Assembly (NCBI RefSeq): GCF_009792235.1
Contig: NZ_CP046973.1
Location: forward strand, 1,798,001-1,862,000
DNA from: Microcystis aeruginosa FD4
GTDB lineage: Bacteria; Cyanobacteriota; Cyanobacteriia; Cyanobacteriales; Microcystaceae
DNA: 64,000 nucleotides
Direction: 5' to 3'
Part shown: positions 45,645-53,841 of the stretch, piece after piece
How the letters are laid out: each line of letters opens with the position of its first letter
Position numbering within the stretch: position 1 is the first letter of the stretch
Translations under genes and position numbers: made by a program
Notes under the pieces: model-generated
The model's database searches: none
What the model was told of the DNA's origin: nothing
Seen by the model: only the letters and a program-made list of their open reading frames with translations

Positions 45645-46604
45645 ATGAACCAAACAACCGCCAACTATGATGAACCCTAGAAAGAAGCATTAACCGAGTA
45701 TTTTGAGGCATTTTTACATTTCTTCTTTCCCGAAGTTCACCAATTGATTGATTGGACAAAAATTCCCGAATCCCTAGAAAAAGAACTCAAACGGATTACC
45801 GCTTCAGCAAAGACAAAAAAACGTTTCGCTGACAAACTCTATAAAGTTTGGTTACTCAGGGGTGAAGAAGTCTGGATTTTGATTCATATTGAAATTCAAA
45901 GTCAATACGAAGAAAATTTCCCTCAGAGGATGTATATTTATAACTATCGGGCCTTTGATTTGTATCAGAAACCAGTTATCAGTCTCGCTATATTAGGAGA
46001 TGAACGAGTAAATTTGCGACCAGACTCCTATAATTATACTATCGCCGGCTGTGAATTGACTCTGAAATTCCCAACAGTCAAATTACTGGAATATGAGGAA
46101 AAATGGTCAGAACTAGAAGCAAGTAGTAATCCCTTTGCTATAATAGTGATGGCACACCTGAAAACAAAAGCGACTACTAGGAACCTGCCAGAACGGGAAC
46201 AGTGGAAGTGGAGGTTAATCAGGGGATTATATGAAAAGGAGTTCGAGAGGGAACAGATAATTAAACTGTTTGAAATCATCGACAATATGATGACTTTATC
46301 CTCTGAATTACAGTCAAGTTTAGAAAGTAAAATTAAACAATTTGAGGAGGAAAGAACCATGCCTTTATTAAGTAATATGGAGTTACGAGGAATAGAACGT
46401 GGTAAGGAAATTGGGGTGCTAGAAAAAAGCCGCGATGCCATAAAAACAGTTTTAACTGTGCGGTTTGGACAGATTTCTTCAGAAATTGAAGAGATAATCG
46501 GCAAAATGACTAACCCTACTATCTTAGAAGAGCTACTAAAATTAGCAGCTACCACTAATTCTCTCGCAGAATTTAAGCAGTCTTTGGCAAAAATCCAATC
46601 CTAG
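45645..46604 (+). pseudogene. Rpn/PD-(D/E)XK family gene with an early TAG
   Basis: The ATG at 45645 gives NQTTANYDEP, then TAG (45678-45680) where relatives have Trp, then KEALTEYFEAFLHFFFPEVHQLIDW, continuing open to 46604. The nuclease core EEVWILIHIEIQSQYEENFP (Glu-x-Gln) and a C-terminal coiled region are intact. So 306 of about 319 codons remain readable, and a downstream start such as TTG 45744 may still give a shortened product. Unlike the copies at 19536 and 46943, it lacks the QEG/GIEQ repeats. Confidence 0.7.
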
Positions 46605-46613
46605 AACTTCTTT

Positions 46614-46646
46614 AGAAAACGGGTTTCTTTGAGAAACCCGTTTTCT
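46614..46646. repeat. 33-bp palindrome, copy 2
   Basis: AGAAAACGGGTTTCTTTGAG with mirror AAACCCGTTTTCT, 10 bp after the stop of the Rpn-like gene. It may also serve as its terminator (stem of 15 bp, not followed by T-run). It starts the second copy of the upstream module. Confidence 0.85.
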
Positions 46647-46738
46647 TGCAATAAATGTTAATTTTTGTGATAGCACCCTTGAAAAATTGGGAATTGTTGG
46701 GCTAAAACTGTTAGCAATAAACCTTTCCAGTCAATGTC

Positions 46739-46843
46739 ATGACTTCTCCCCTTTTGCCGAGCCTTCCTGCTGTTGACGATGTTTTGTTCGATTTAGCTCA
46801 ATCTGATGGATTTTGGGCGAATTTGGCAATAGCTGTAGGTTAA
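46739..46843 (+). pseudogene. Orphan leader of a DUF4347/RTX-type protein
   Basis: MTSPLLPSLPAVDDVLFDLA, then QSDGFWANLAIAVG and a stop: 34 codons homologous to the first codons of the genes at 43780 and 48203. The 125 bp upstream, from the palindrome to the ATG, is also shared ('gatagcacccttgaaaaattggg...gtcaatgtcatgac'). The body of the gene is missing, replaced by an Rpn gene. Confidence 0.65.
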
Positions 46844-46942
46844 GGGGGTGAGGTCATAACAATCCGTTGCCAAAACCGACTTTTCAGAATACAATGGAGA
46901 AGAGTAGTCATTCATCGCTCAGATTAGTTAAGATGACATTAC

Positions 46943-47923
46943 ATGACTAATAATATTGACCATGATCGCTTATTTAAGGAGTTAATCTCCACCTTTTTTA
47001 TCGAATTTATTGAGTTGTTTTTCCCTCAATTGATGGATTATTTAGATAGGGACTCGATTACTTTTTTAGACAAAGAAGTATTTACCGATGTCACGGAAGG
47101 AGAAAGACATGAAAGCGATTTAGTCGCACAAGTTAGGTTTCGAGGAAAAGAATCTTTTTTTCTGATTCATGTAGAGGCACAGGAAAGTTCTCGAAAATGG
47201 TTTAACCGGCGAATGTTTACTTATTTTGCTCGCTTTCATGAGAAATTTGTCTTACCGATTTATCCGATTGTAATTTTTTCTTATTCAAAGCCAAAAAGAG
47301 AAGCGATTAGTCAATATGTAGTCGATTTTCCTGATTTAAAAGTCTTAGAATTTAATTATCAAGTAGTGCAGTTAAATCGATTAAATTGGCGAGATTTTCT
47401 CAATCAACCGAATCCGGTTGCTTCAGCTTTGATGGCGAAGATGAACATTGCCGAGAAAGAGCGAGCTAAGGTAAAAGCGGAATGTCTGCGCTTGTTAATT
47501 ACTTTAAGGTTAGATGCGGCGAGAATGCAATTAATTTCCGGATTTATTGATACATATCTCAATCTAAATCCAGTGGAAGAGAGACAATTTCAAGAAGAGA
47601 TTAGCACATTTAGTCAACCCGTACAGGAGGGAGTTATGCAAATTACCACCAGTTGGATGCGTCAAGGTATCGAACAAGGTATTGAACAAGGTATTGAACA
47701 AGGTATCGAACAAGGTATTGAACAAGGTATCGAACAAGGTATTGAACGGGAAAAGACATTGATTATTCGTCAACTTAAACGCAAGTTAGGGGAGATTAAT
47801 CCTTCATTGGAAACTAAAATCATGGAGTTAAGTATTGATGATGTCGAAGTATTAGGAGAAGCTTTATTCGATTTCTCCACGGTTGAAGATTTAATCAATT
47901 GGTTAAATACTTTAACTGCCTAG
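46943..47923 (+). CDS. Rpn family nuclease with GIEQ repeats
   Basis: 326 residues. Nuclease core: HDRLFKELISTFFIEFIELFFP, GERHESDLVAQVRFRGKESFFLIHVEAQESS (Asp, then Glu-x-Gln), RRMFTYFARFHEKF. After MRQ come six GIEQ units plus GIER (residues about 242-269), a helical linker, then the DUF4351 tail IIRQLKRKLGEINPSLE...LSIDDVEVLGEALFDFSTVEDLINWL. The linker length is set by a 12-bp DNA repeat and is likely variable between strains. Confidence 0.82.
   Translation: MTNNIDHDRLFKELISTFFIEFIELFFPQLMDYLDRDSITFLDKEVFTDVTEGERHESDLVAQVRFRGKESFFLIHVEAQESSRKWFNRRMFTYFARFHEKFVLPIYPIVIFSYSKPKREAISQYVVDFPDLKVLEFNYQVVQLNRLNWRDFLNQPNPVASALMAKMNIAEKERAKVKAECLRLLITLRLDAARMQLISGFIDTYLNLNPVEERQFQEEISTFSQPVQEGVMQITTSWMRQGIEQGIEQGIEQGIEQGIEQGIEQGIEREKTLIIRQLKRKLGEINPSLETKIMELSIDDVEVLGEALFDFSTVEDLINWLNTLTA
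47666..47749 (+). repeat. In-frame 12-bp minisatellite
   Basis: Seven units GGTAT(C/T)GAACAA, the last ending in CGG. The alternation C/T at the sixth base (C,T,T,C,T,C,T) suggests growth by slippage or unequal exchange of blocks. It stays in frame in the Rpn gene. Confidence 0.9.
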
Positions 47924-47959
47924 TTCTTACGTTAGCGATCGCATCTTCGCAACAAATGA

Positions 47960-48106
47960 GAAAACGGGTTTCTTTGAGAAACTATTTAGAAAACGGGTTT
48001 CTTTGAGAAACTATTTAGAAAACGGGTTTCTTTGAGAAACTATTTAGAAAACGGGTTTCTTTGAGAAACTATTTAGAAAACGGGTTTCTTTGAGAAACCC
48101 GTTTTC
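47960..48106. repeat. Five tandem copies of the palindrome-derived 29-bp unit
   Basis: Four units GAAAACGGGTTTCTTTGAGA followed by AACTATTTA, then a complete palindrome ending CCCGTTTTCTTG. The arms can pair within any unit only at the last copy; the others are half palindromes. It lies at the start of the third copy of the upstream module. Confidence 0.88.
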
Positions 48107-48202
48107 TTGTATGTATAAATGTTAATTTTTGTTATGGCACCCTTGAAAAATTGGGGATTGTTGGGCTAAAACTGTTAGCAATAAACTTTTGCAGTTAACG
48201 TC

Positions 48203-51040
48203 ATGACTCCTACCCTGTTGCCGAGCCTTCCTGCTATTTACGATGTTTTGTTCTATTTCGCTCAATCTGATGGCTTTTGGGCGAATTTAGAAACAGCTTT
48301 TGGGACAAATTATGATGTGGTTAAGGCGACAGAATTACGAAATCAGTGGCAAAGTCGCAATTTCAGTCAACTTCCCCCAATTGAGGTACTTAGTGATGAA
48401 GTTTTAGGGACAGCGAAGGGTGCTTATGCGGTTAGCACTAATAAAATTTATTTATCAGAGTCTTTTTTGAATGTTGCTTCCTCAGAATCGCTAGTTAAGG
48501 TAATTTTAGAGGAAATTGGGCATTATGTGGATGCTCAAATTAATCCGGTGGATAGCGCGGGAGATGAGGGTGAATATTTTGCTAAGGTGGTATTAAATCA
48601 ACCGTTGACTGAAGCAGAAATTACCCGCTTAAAAACGGAAAATGACCAGGCTGTGGTGGTGATTGATGGACAATCAGTACAGATTGAACAGGCTATTACT
48701 TTAGTCGGGAGTTATGATACTCCTGGCTATGCTAGGGATGTGCAAGTAGTGGGTAACTATGCTTACGTAGCTGATTTTTTTTCAGGACTGCAAATCATCG
48801 ACATCAGCAACCCCGCTGCACCTACTTTTAAGGGTAATTATAATACTTCTGGCTTGGCTGTTGGTGTGCAAGTAGTCGGTAACTATGCTTACGTGGCTGA
48901 TAGTAGTTCAGGACTGCTAATCATCGACATCAGCAACCCCGCAACACCTACTCTTAAGGGTAATTATGATACTTCTGGCTATGCTAATGATGTGCAAGTA
49001 GTCGGTAGCTATGCTTACGTAGCTGATGAGGGTTCAGGACTGCAAATCATCGACATCAGCAACCCCGCTGCACCTACTCTTAAGGGTAATTATGATACTT
49101 CTGGCAATGCTTGGGATGTGCAAATAGTGGGTAACTATGCTTACGTAGCTGATGCTTATTCAGGACTGCAAATCATCGACATCAGCAACCCCGCTACACC
49201 TACTCTTAAGGGTAATTATAATACTTCTTATGCTTATGATGTGCAAGTAGTCGGTAACTATGCTTACGTAGCTGATGATTATTCAGGACTGCAAATCATC
49301 GACATCAGCAACCCCGCTGCACCTACTCTTAAGGGTAATTATGATACTTCTGGCTATGCTTGGGATGTGCAAGTAGTGGGTAACTATGCTTACGTAGCTG
49401 ATGGTCTTTCAGGACTGCAAATCATCGACATCAGCAACCCCGCTGCACCTACTCTTAAGGGTAATTATGATACTTCTGGCTATGCTTTGGATGTGCAAAT
49501 AGTGGGTAACTATGCTTACGTAGCTGATGGTGGAGATGGCTTGCAGATTCTTGATGTGAGTGAGTTTACTAACCCATCTACTTCGACTATTACCCTTGCT
49601 GTTTCTCCCACAAGTGTCACCGAAGACGGAACAACTAACTTAGTCTATACCTTCACCCGTTCTGGTGTAACAACAAATGCTTTAACCGTCAATTACACCC
49701 TCGGAGGGACAGCGACTCTTAATACCGACTACACTCGTACAGGGACTACCAATACAGTCACCTTCGCAGCCGGTTCATCCACTGCGACTGTAACAGTTGA
49801 CCCCACTGCTGACACAACTGTTGAATCTGATGAAACCGTCATTTTAACCCTTGCGACCGGGACAGGTTATACCGTAGGTACTCCTAACGCAGCTACGGGG
49901 ACAATCACCAATGATGATATCAGTGTCACCCCAATCGAAGCTTTCGGTAACACCAAATTAGTCAAAGACGCAACTAACAAACTTTACGCTCAAATTGGTA
50001 ATAATAACCCCATCGCCATCAAAAATGGGGGGACTCAGATTACCACAAATATCTATCCGGGTTGGCAAACTCTAGCAGCAGAAACCGTCAATGGTGTCAA
50101 TCAAGTTTTATGGAAGTATAACGATGGAAACTACCTCCATCTGTGGAGTTTAGATAATAATTGGAATTGGCAATCTTCCACTGGATGGTGGGGATTAAAC
50201 TCATCGGAAGCTTTTACTCAAGAAACCAACTTCCAACAAGACTTTAATAGTGATGGAGTCATTGGTCAACCCTTCACCCCAATCGAAACTTTCGGTAACA
50301 CCAAATTAGTCAAAGACGCGACTAACAAACTTTACGCTCAAATTGGTAATAATAACCCCATCGCCATCAAAAATGGGGGGACTCAAATTACCACAAATAT
50401 CTACCCAGGTTGGCAAACTTTGGCTGCTGAAACCGTCAACGGAGTCAATCAAGTTTTGTGGAAATATAACGATGGTAATTATCTGCATCTGTGGAGTTTA
50501 GATAATAATTGGAATTGGCAATCTTCCACTGGATGGTGGGGATTAAACTCATCGGAAGCTTTTACTCAAGAAACCAATTTCCAACAAGATTTTAACGGTG
50601 ATAATAAGATTGGTAATCCCTTACCCATTATCGGGTCATCAAACGATGATATTATCACCGGTACTTTGAACAATGATATTCTAGTTGGTGGCTTAGGTAA
50701 TGATACCATAACAGGGGGTGCAGGTAGCGATCGCTTCACCTTTAACAACCGCAATGAAGGGATTGACACAATTACTGATTTTCTCTCCAGTCAGGGGGAT
50801 AAAATTGCTCTCTCTGCTGCGGGTTTTGGCGGTGGTTTAGCCGCAGGAGTTGCGATTACAGCCGCTCAATTTGTATTAGGAACAACTGCATTAAATGCCA
50901 GCAATCGCTTAATTTATAATACAATCACTGGAGGACTATTCTTTGATGGGGACGGGACAGGTACACTAGCAGCCATTCAAATTGCAACTCTTAGTTCTAA
51001 ACCCACTCTTACCGTCTCTGATATACTTGTATTAGTTTAA
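48203..51040 (+). CDS. Large exoprotein: protease-like N-terminus, LVIVD repeats, Calx-beta, Trp-rich duplicates, RTX
   Basis: 945 residues. Leader TPTLLPSLPAIYDVLFYFA; residues 30-160 with VKVILEEIGHYVDAQIN and GEYFAKVVL, common at the start of cyanobacterial RTX proteins; seven LVIVD-type 42-residue repeats (about 168-455); a Calx-beta-like domain (TITLAVSPTSVTEDGTTNLV, about 463-572); two almost identical Trp-rich units (WKYNDGNYLHLWSLDNNWNW); then hemolysin-type calcium repeats (DDIITGTLNNDILVGGLGND, GGAGSDRF) and a C-terminal DTITDFLSSQGDKIALS typical of type I secretion. Probably secreted or bound on the cell surface. The absence of an N-terminal signal peptide fits type I secretion. 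Confidence 0.85.
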   Translation: MTPTLLPSLPAIYDVLFYFAQSDGFWANLETAFGTNYDVVKATELRNQWQSRNFSQLPPIEVLSDEVLGTAKGAYAVSTNKIYLSESFLNVASSESLVKVILEEIGHYVDAQINPVDSAGDEGEYFAKVVLNQPLTEAEITRLKTENDQAVVVIDGQSVQIEQAITLVGSYDTPGYARDVQVVGNYAYVADFFSGLQIIDISNPAAPTFKGNYNTSGLAVGVQVVGNYAYVADSSSGLLIIDISNPATPTLKGNYDTSGYANDVQVVGSYAYVADEGSGLQIIDISNPAAPTLKGNYDTSGNAWDVQIVGNYAYVADAYSGLQIIDISNPATPTLKGNYNTSYAYDVQVVGNYAYVADDYSGLQIIDISNPAAPTLKGNYDTSGYAWDVQVVGNYAYVADGLSGLQIIDISNPAAPTLKGNYDTSGYALDVQIVGNYAYVADGGDGLQILDVSEFTNPSTSTITLAVSPTSVTEDGTTNLVYTFTRSGVTTNALTVNYTLGGTATLNTDYTRTGTTNTVTFAAGSSTATVTVDPTADTTVESDETVILTLATGTGYTVGTPNAATGTITNDDISVTPIEAFGNTKLVKDATNKLYAQIGNNNPIAIKNGGTQITTNIYPGWQTLAAETVNGVNQVLWKYNDGNYLHLWSLDNNWNWQSSTGWWGLNSSEAFTQETNFQQDFNSDGVIGQPFTPIETFGNTKLVKDATNKLYAQIGNNNPIAIKNGGTQITTNIYPGWQTLAAETVNGVNQVLWKYNDGNYLHLWSLDNNWNWQSSTGWWGLNSSEAFTQETNFQQDFNGDNKIGNPLPIIGSSNDDIITGTLNNDILVGGLGNDTITGGAGSDRFTFNNRNEGIDTITDFLSSQGDKIALSAAGFGGGLAAGVAITAAQFVLGTTALNASNRLIYNTITGGLFFDGDGTGTLAAIQIATLSSKPTLTVSDILVLV
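48708..49570 (+). repeat. Seven 126-bp tandem repeats encoding LVIVD beta-propeller blades
   Basis: Unit pattern GNYDTSGYAxDVQVVGNYAY, then VADxxSGLQIIDISNPAAPTLK. Repeats 2-6 are nearly identical in DNA; variable codons are confined to two short spots (after GY and after VAD). One unit is three bases shorter. Seven blades suit a beta propeller. Confidence 0.9.
49931..50610 (+). repeat. Duplicated 348-bp Trp-rich unit
   Basis: 'ccaatcgaagctttcggtaa' at 49931 and 'ccaatcgaaactttcggtaa' at 50279 begin two copies that are identical at nearly every base, each encoding FGNTKLVKDATNKLYAQIGN to TNFQQDFN(S/G)D. The first copy ends in a calcium-loop-like DFNSDGVIG. The near identity shows a recent duplication or gene conversion. 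Confidence 0.9.
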
Positions 51041-51246
51041 TGTTAATACAGCTTGTAGGGTGCGTGTTTGCGGTTAAAAAGGGCTGTAATCGTTACATGG
51101 CAAGGATTTTAAGGTTTTATTCTTCTGAGCACTCTTAAGCATTAGGCTAAAATTTCTCGTCTGAAACCCTTACTCTGAGCCAATCAGCACTTTTTGAGAA
51201 GTTACATACTGATAACTGTTTACTGATAACTGATCACTGATAACTG
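51041..51246. repeat. Spacer with TAACTGA-type heptamers
   Basis: 'actgataactgtttactgataactgatcactgataact' (51208-51246) is a degenerate heptamer array abutting the next stop codon. No gene seen. Confidence 0.5.
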
Positions 51247-51582
51247 CTATTCATACAAAATCTCATCAAAACAAGCTTCTCCCACACTGGATAAAGTCCT
51301 AGCGGCAGCTTTATCGGTTTTCGACTTCTGCACGAGGGCGCGGAATTGCTGTAGATTGTAACGAGCCTGGAATTTTTTAATCGTGCAGTCGCATAGGTCT
51401 TTTGCCACATCAGCAGCTAATCCCTCCCCGCGCGCTCTTTGTAAACATTCTTGACGATAACTGTCGAAAGTCGTGGCAGTATTAGAACTTTGGCTAAGGT
51501 AAACGGTATTATTAGCCTGTAATGGCAAGCATAAAGCCAATAAACCGATAAAAGTTAGTAAATATCTTTGATTTCCCATCAT
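51247..51582 (-). CDS. Small secreted protein with four cysteines
   Basis: 111-112 residues from the ATG pair at 51582/51579. Signal peptide MGNQRYLLTFIGLLALCLPL, then a mature part with SYRQECLQRARGEGLAADVAKDLCDCTIKKFQARYNL and VGEACFDEIL. The spacing C-x(n)-C-x-C...C suggests two disulfides. A similar short family exists in cyanobacteria, function unknown. Confidence 0.7.
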   Translation of the reverse strand: MMGNQRYLLTFIGLLALCLPLQANNTVYLSQSSNTATTFDSYRQECLQRARGEGLAADVAKDLCDCTIKKFQARYNLQQFRALVQKSKTDKAAARTLSSVGEACFDEILYE

Positions 51583-51716
51583 AATCGCTTTTTTAAGCCT
51601 GAAATACCCCACTAGATTAGAGACCCGCTGCATAAACTATAGATCGATCGCTTAACTCTTGGGTTCCACTCTTGGCAAACTGTCATCTGTTATGCTAGGA
51701 TAAATACTGCTTGATC

Positions 51717-51787
<71 letters not shown>

Positions 51788-51835
51788 TGGAAAATATCGG
51801 CAATCTTTCTTTTATTACCTTGTCTAAATGAAGGT

Positions 51836-52453
51836 TTAACAAGGTTTTACTTGATAGGCTGCCACTAGATAGCGAAAAATATACTCGACTATCTCTAAAT
51901 AATTCTCGGTAGTTTCTAGAGACTCACCCCACACCGTCACACCATGGTAAGAAATCAGTAAAGCGGGAATTTCTGGGGGAAAAGTTGACAATCTACTTTC
52001 TATTTCTGCGGCAATTTTCGGCACATCGAGATAGTTAGCAAAAACTGGCATAAATACTTGAGGATTTTCTACCCAAATACCTAAACCTTTCAACATTTCT
52101 AAGGGGGGTAACGATAACTTATCCTCGCGAGCAAAACGGGAAACTAAATTCGCTTCCACCGAGTGAACATGATAACAAGCTTGTGCTTGGGGAAAGAGGC
52201 AATAAATCACCTGATGAATGCTAGTTTCTGCGGAAGGACGATTATCCCGATGAGCTAATTCTCTGACTTTTCCCGTCAGATCCATGCGCACAAAATCCTC
52301 TTCTGTGAGTTTACCTTTACTTTTACCACTGGCAGTAATCCAAAAACTATGATCATCAACTTTAGCGGACAAATTACCTGCCGTGCCAAGCATCCAACCC
52401 AGTTGATAAAATCTTCGGGCAGCTGCCACTAGAGATAGACGAGGATCACTCAT
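51836..52453 (-). CDS. mtnB: Methylthioribulose-1-phosphate dehydratase
   Basis: 205 residues from the ATG at 52453 (MSDPRLSLVAAARRFYQLGWMLGTAGNLS). Class II aldolase/adducin fold: TAGNLSAKVDDHSFWITASGKSKG, PSAETSIHQVIY, metal ligands in ACYHVHSVEANLVS and SYHGVTVWG. This enzyme acts in the methionine salvage pathway. The upstream in-frame extension to 52579 is not family-like. No other mtn gene is adjacent. Confidence 0.85.
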   Translation of the reverse strand: MSDPRLSLVAAARRFYQLGWMLGTAGNLSAKVDDHSFWITASGKSKGKLTEEDFVRMDLTGKVRELAHRDNRPSAETSIHQVIYCLFPQAQACYHVHSVEANLVSRFAREDKLSLPPLEMLKGLGIWVENPQVFMPVFANYLDVPKIAAEIESRLSTFPPEIPALLISYHGVTVWGESLETTENYLEIVEYIFRYLVAAYQVKPC

Positions 52454-52692
52454 GGTTTTTAGAGATATGGTAGATAGGTATCGACCTATTATAACAAGTT
52501 GAAGCCAGCAGACTACCCACTTCCCCGCAGATTTGGTGAGGGTGTCAATCTGGATAATCTCGATCAAAACTAAACCCAAGGTAGAATAGAGCGAGGAACC
52601 GGTGGGTCAAAAAGAAGATTGAACCAGGGAAAAGTGTTAGGAATGTGTTAGGTTAAAGATAATTGCAGCTTTGATGAATCGAGGGTTGAGCC

Positions 52693-53073
52693 GTGAATAA
52701 CAACTTTTTCCGCAGCTATTCTGTCAATGATTCTGGTTTGGGTTGTTTCTTATCTTTGATTTTAGTCGGATTGTTGTTAGGCTCGATCGGACTGGGTTGG
52801 TTAGTCAATGGTTTTTTAATTCTCGTGGCATTCCTAATAATTTCCCCTGTCATTGCTTGGGTAATTTTTCGCTGGTGGTTACGACGCAATTTAGTTGAAG
52901 ATAGCTGTCCCGTCTGTAGCTACGAATTTACGGGTTTTAATCGCATGGAATGCCAATGTCCTAACTGTGGTGAACCATTAAAAGTGGCAGGGGGTAAGTT
53001 TATTATTCTCACCCCTCCCGGGACGATCGATGTACAGGCGATCGAAGTGCCTAGCCAACAGTTAGAAGATTAG
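52693..53073 (+). CDS. Membrane protein with a C-terminal zinc ribbon
   Basis: 126 residues from a GTG. Two helices (CFLSLILVGLLLGSIGLGWL, FLILVAFLIISPVIAWVIF) are followed by SCPVCSYEFTGFNRMECQCPNCGEPL, a four-cysteine ribbon (CPVC...CPNC). The end is hydrophilic. It is a family-like small protein of cyanobacteria without known role. Confidence 0.7.
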   Translation: MNNNFFRSYSVNDSGLGCFLSLILVGLLLGSIGLGWLVNGFLILVAFLIISPVIAWVIFRWWLRRNLVEDSCPVCSYEFTGFNRMECQCPNCGEPLKVAGGKFIILTPPGTIDVQAIEVPSQQLED

Positions 53074-53083
53074 GGTCAAACCA

Positions 53084-53326
53084 TCACCATCTAGGCACGC
53101 GCACCAAACTGAAAGCGGGGGTTCTGAATTTTAACAATAACAGCAGTCCCAGCAGGTGAATTGACCAATGAACGAGAACTAAGCCCCAAATAATTGCAAA
53201 AATCAAACTACTAACGGCAAGAGCTTTAAAAATATCATTATCGGTCTTTTGATACCAGAGAAGACTAAGGAAGGAAAGCAGTAGGAGTAGAAGGGGAAAA
53301 AGTGGGGAGAACATGGGGATCACCAT
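53084..53326 (-). CDS. Small two-span membrane protein
   Basis: 80 residues (76 if the ATG at 53314 is used). Helices MFSPLFPLLLLLLSFLSLLW and ALAVSSLIFAIIWGLVLVHWSIHLLGLLLLL. A conserved-looking loop YQKTDNDIFKALA. Function unknown; it ends 10 bp from the convergent zinc-ribbon gene. Confidence 0.55.
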   Translation of the reverse strand: MVIPMFSPLFPLLLLLLSFLSLLWYQKTDNDIFKALAVSSLIFAIIWGLVLVHWSIHLLGLLLLLKFRTPAFSLVRVPRW

Positions 53327-53445
53327 TGGGTGAGGGGACTGTCTTCACATCCATAGCCTATCATTTTCCCTTGATAGCTACGGGTAGCAGCTGCTACATT
53401 CCCCCTATTTGTCATAAATCTTTAGAATTAAATTAAAAAGTTGAC

Positions 53446-53841
53446 CGAAAAATTGGGTTTAAAGCCTCGCCCTTTTAGGGCGACTTTATCTGATGTATGA
53501 TATTAAGAATAGCGGGCAGGGTAAGCAACCGCTTAAAAAACCCAGTCATCGCAGGATGAACGCACCTTGAAAACTAGAGTTATGGGGTTCTATAGGGGAA
53601 TGCTCCTATAGGTAAAAGCTCTAAGCGTCAAGTACCAGAGAAACCAATTATTTTAGAGGTTTTGAACTGTATCGTAGGGCATACGAAAACAGGCTTCTGT
53701 AAGGGAGCGAAAGTCTGAGGAGAGAACCACCTCTGGGTGGGATTTCGCCAGGAATCTAATTCAAGTGGACTCGTTGAGCCAGAAATTCTCAGCAGTGATG
53801 CTAGAAGAATCCACGTCCGTTTACGGCGTGGGGTATGTCAA
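53446..53841 (+). mobile_element. Non-autonomous IS605-like element with omega-RNA-like interior
   Basis: Preceded by TTGAC (53441-53445), then a left-end hairpin GCCTCGCCC-TTTT-AGGGCGAC. The right end is a hairpin CCACGTCCG-TTTA-CGGCGTGG, then GGTATGTCAA. This is the layout of IS605/IS1341 ends. The 330 bp between carry many small stems ('ctataggggaatgctcctatag', 'accacctctgggtggg', 'ttcaagtggactcgttgagcc') but no tnpB frame, so it looks like a guide-RNA-type scaffold left between the ends. Confidence 0.55.

Noticed and set aside
45459..45680. Amber suppression or recoded TAG as Trp
   Set aside because: Only broken accessory genes show it; intact genes use TAG as a normal stop.
47960..48106. 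CRISPR-like direct repeats
   Set aside because: The 29-bp units are head to tail with no unique spacers, and no cas gene is in the window.
53446..53841. Group II intron
   Set aside because: No GUGYG start, no domain V-like stem with AY end, and the ends match IS605-type hairpins better.
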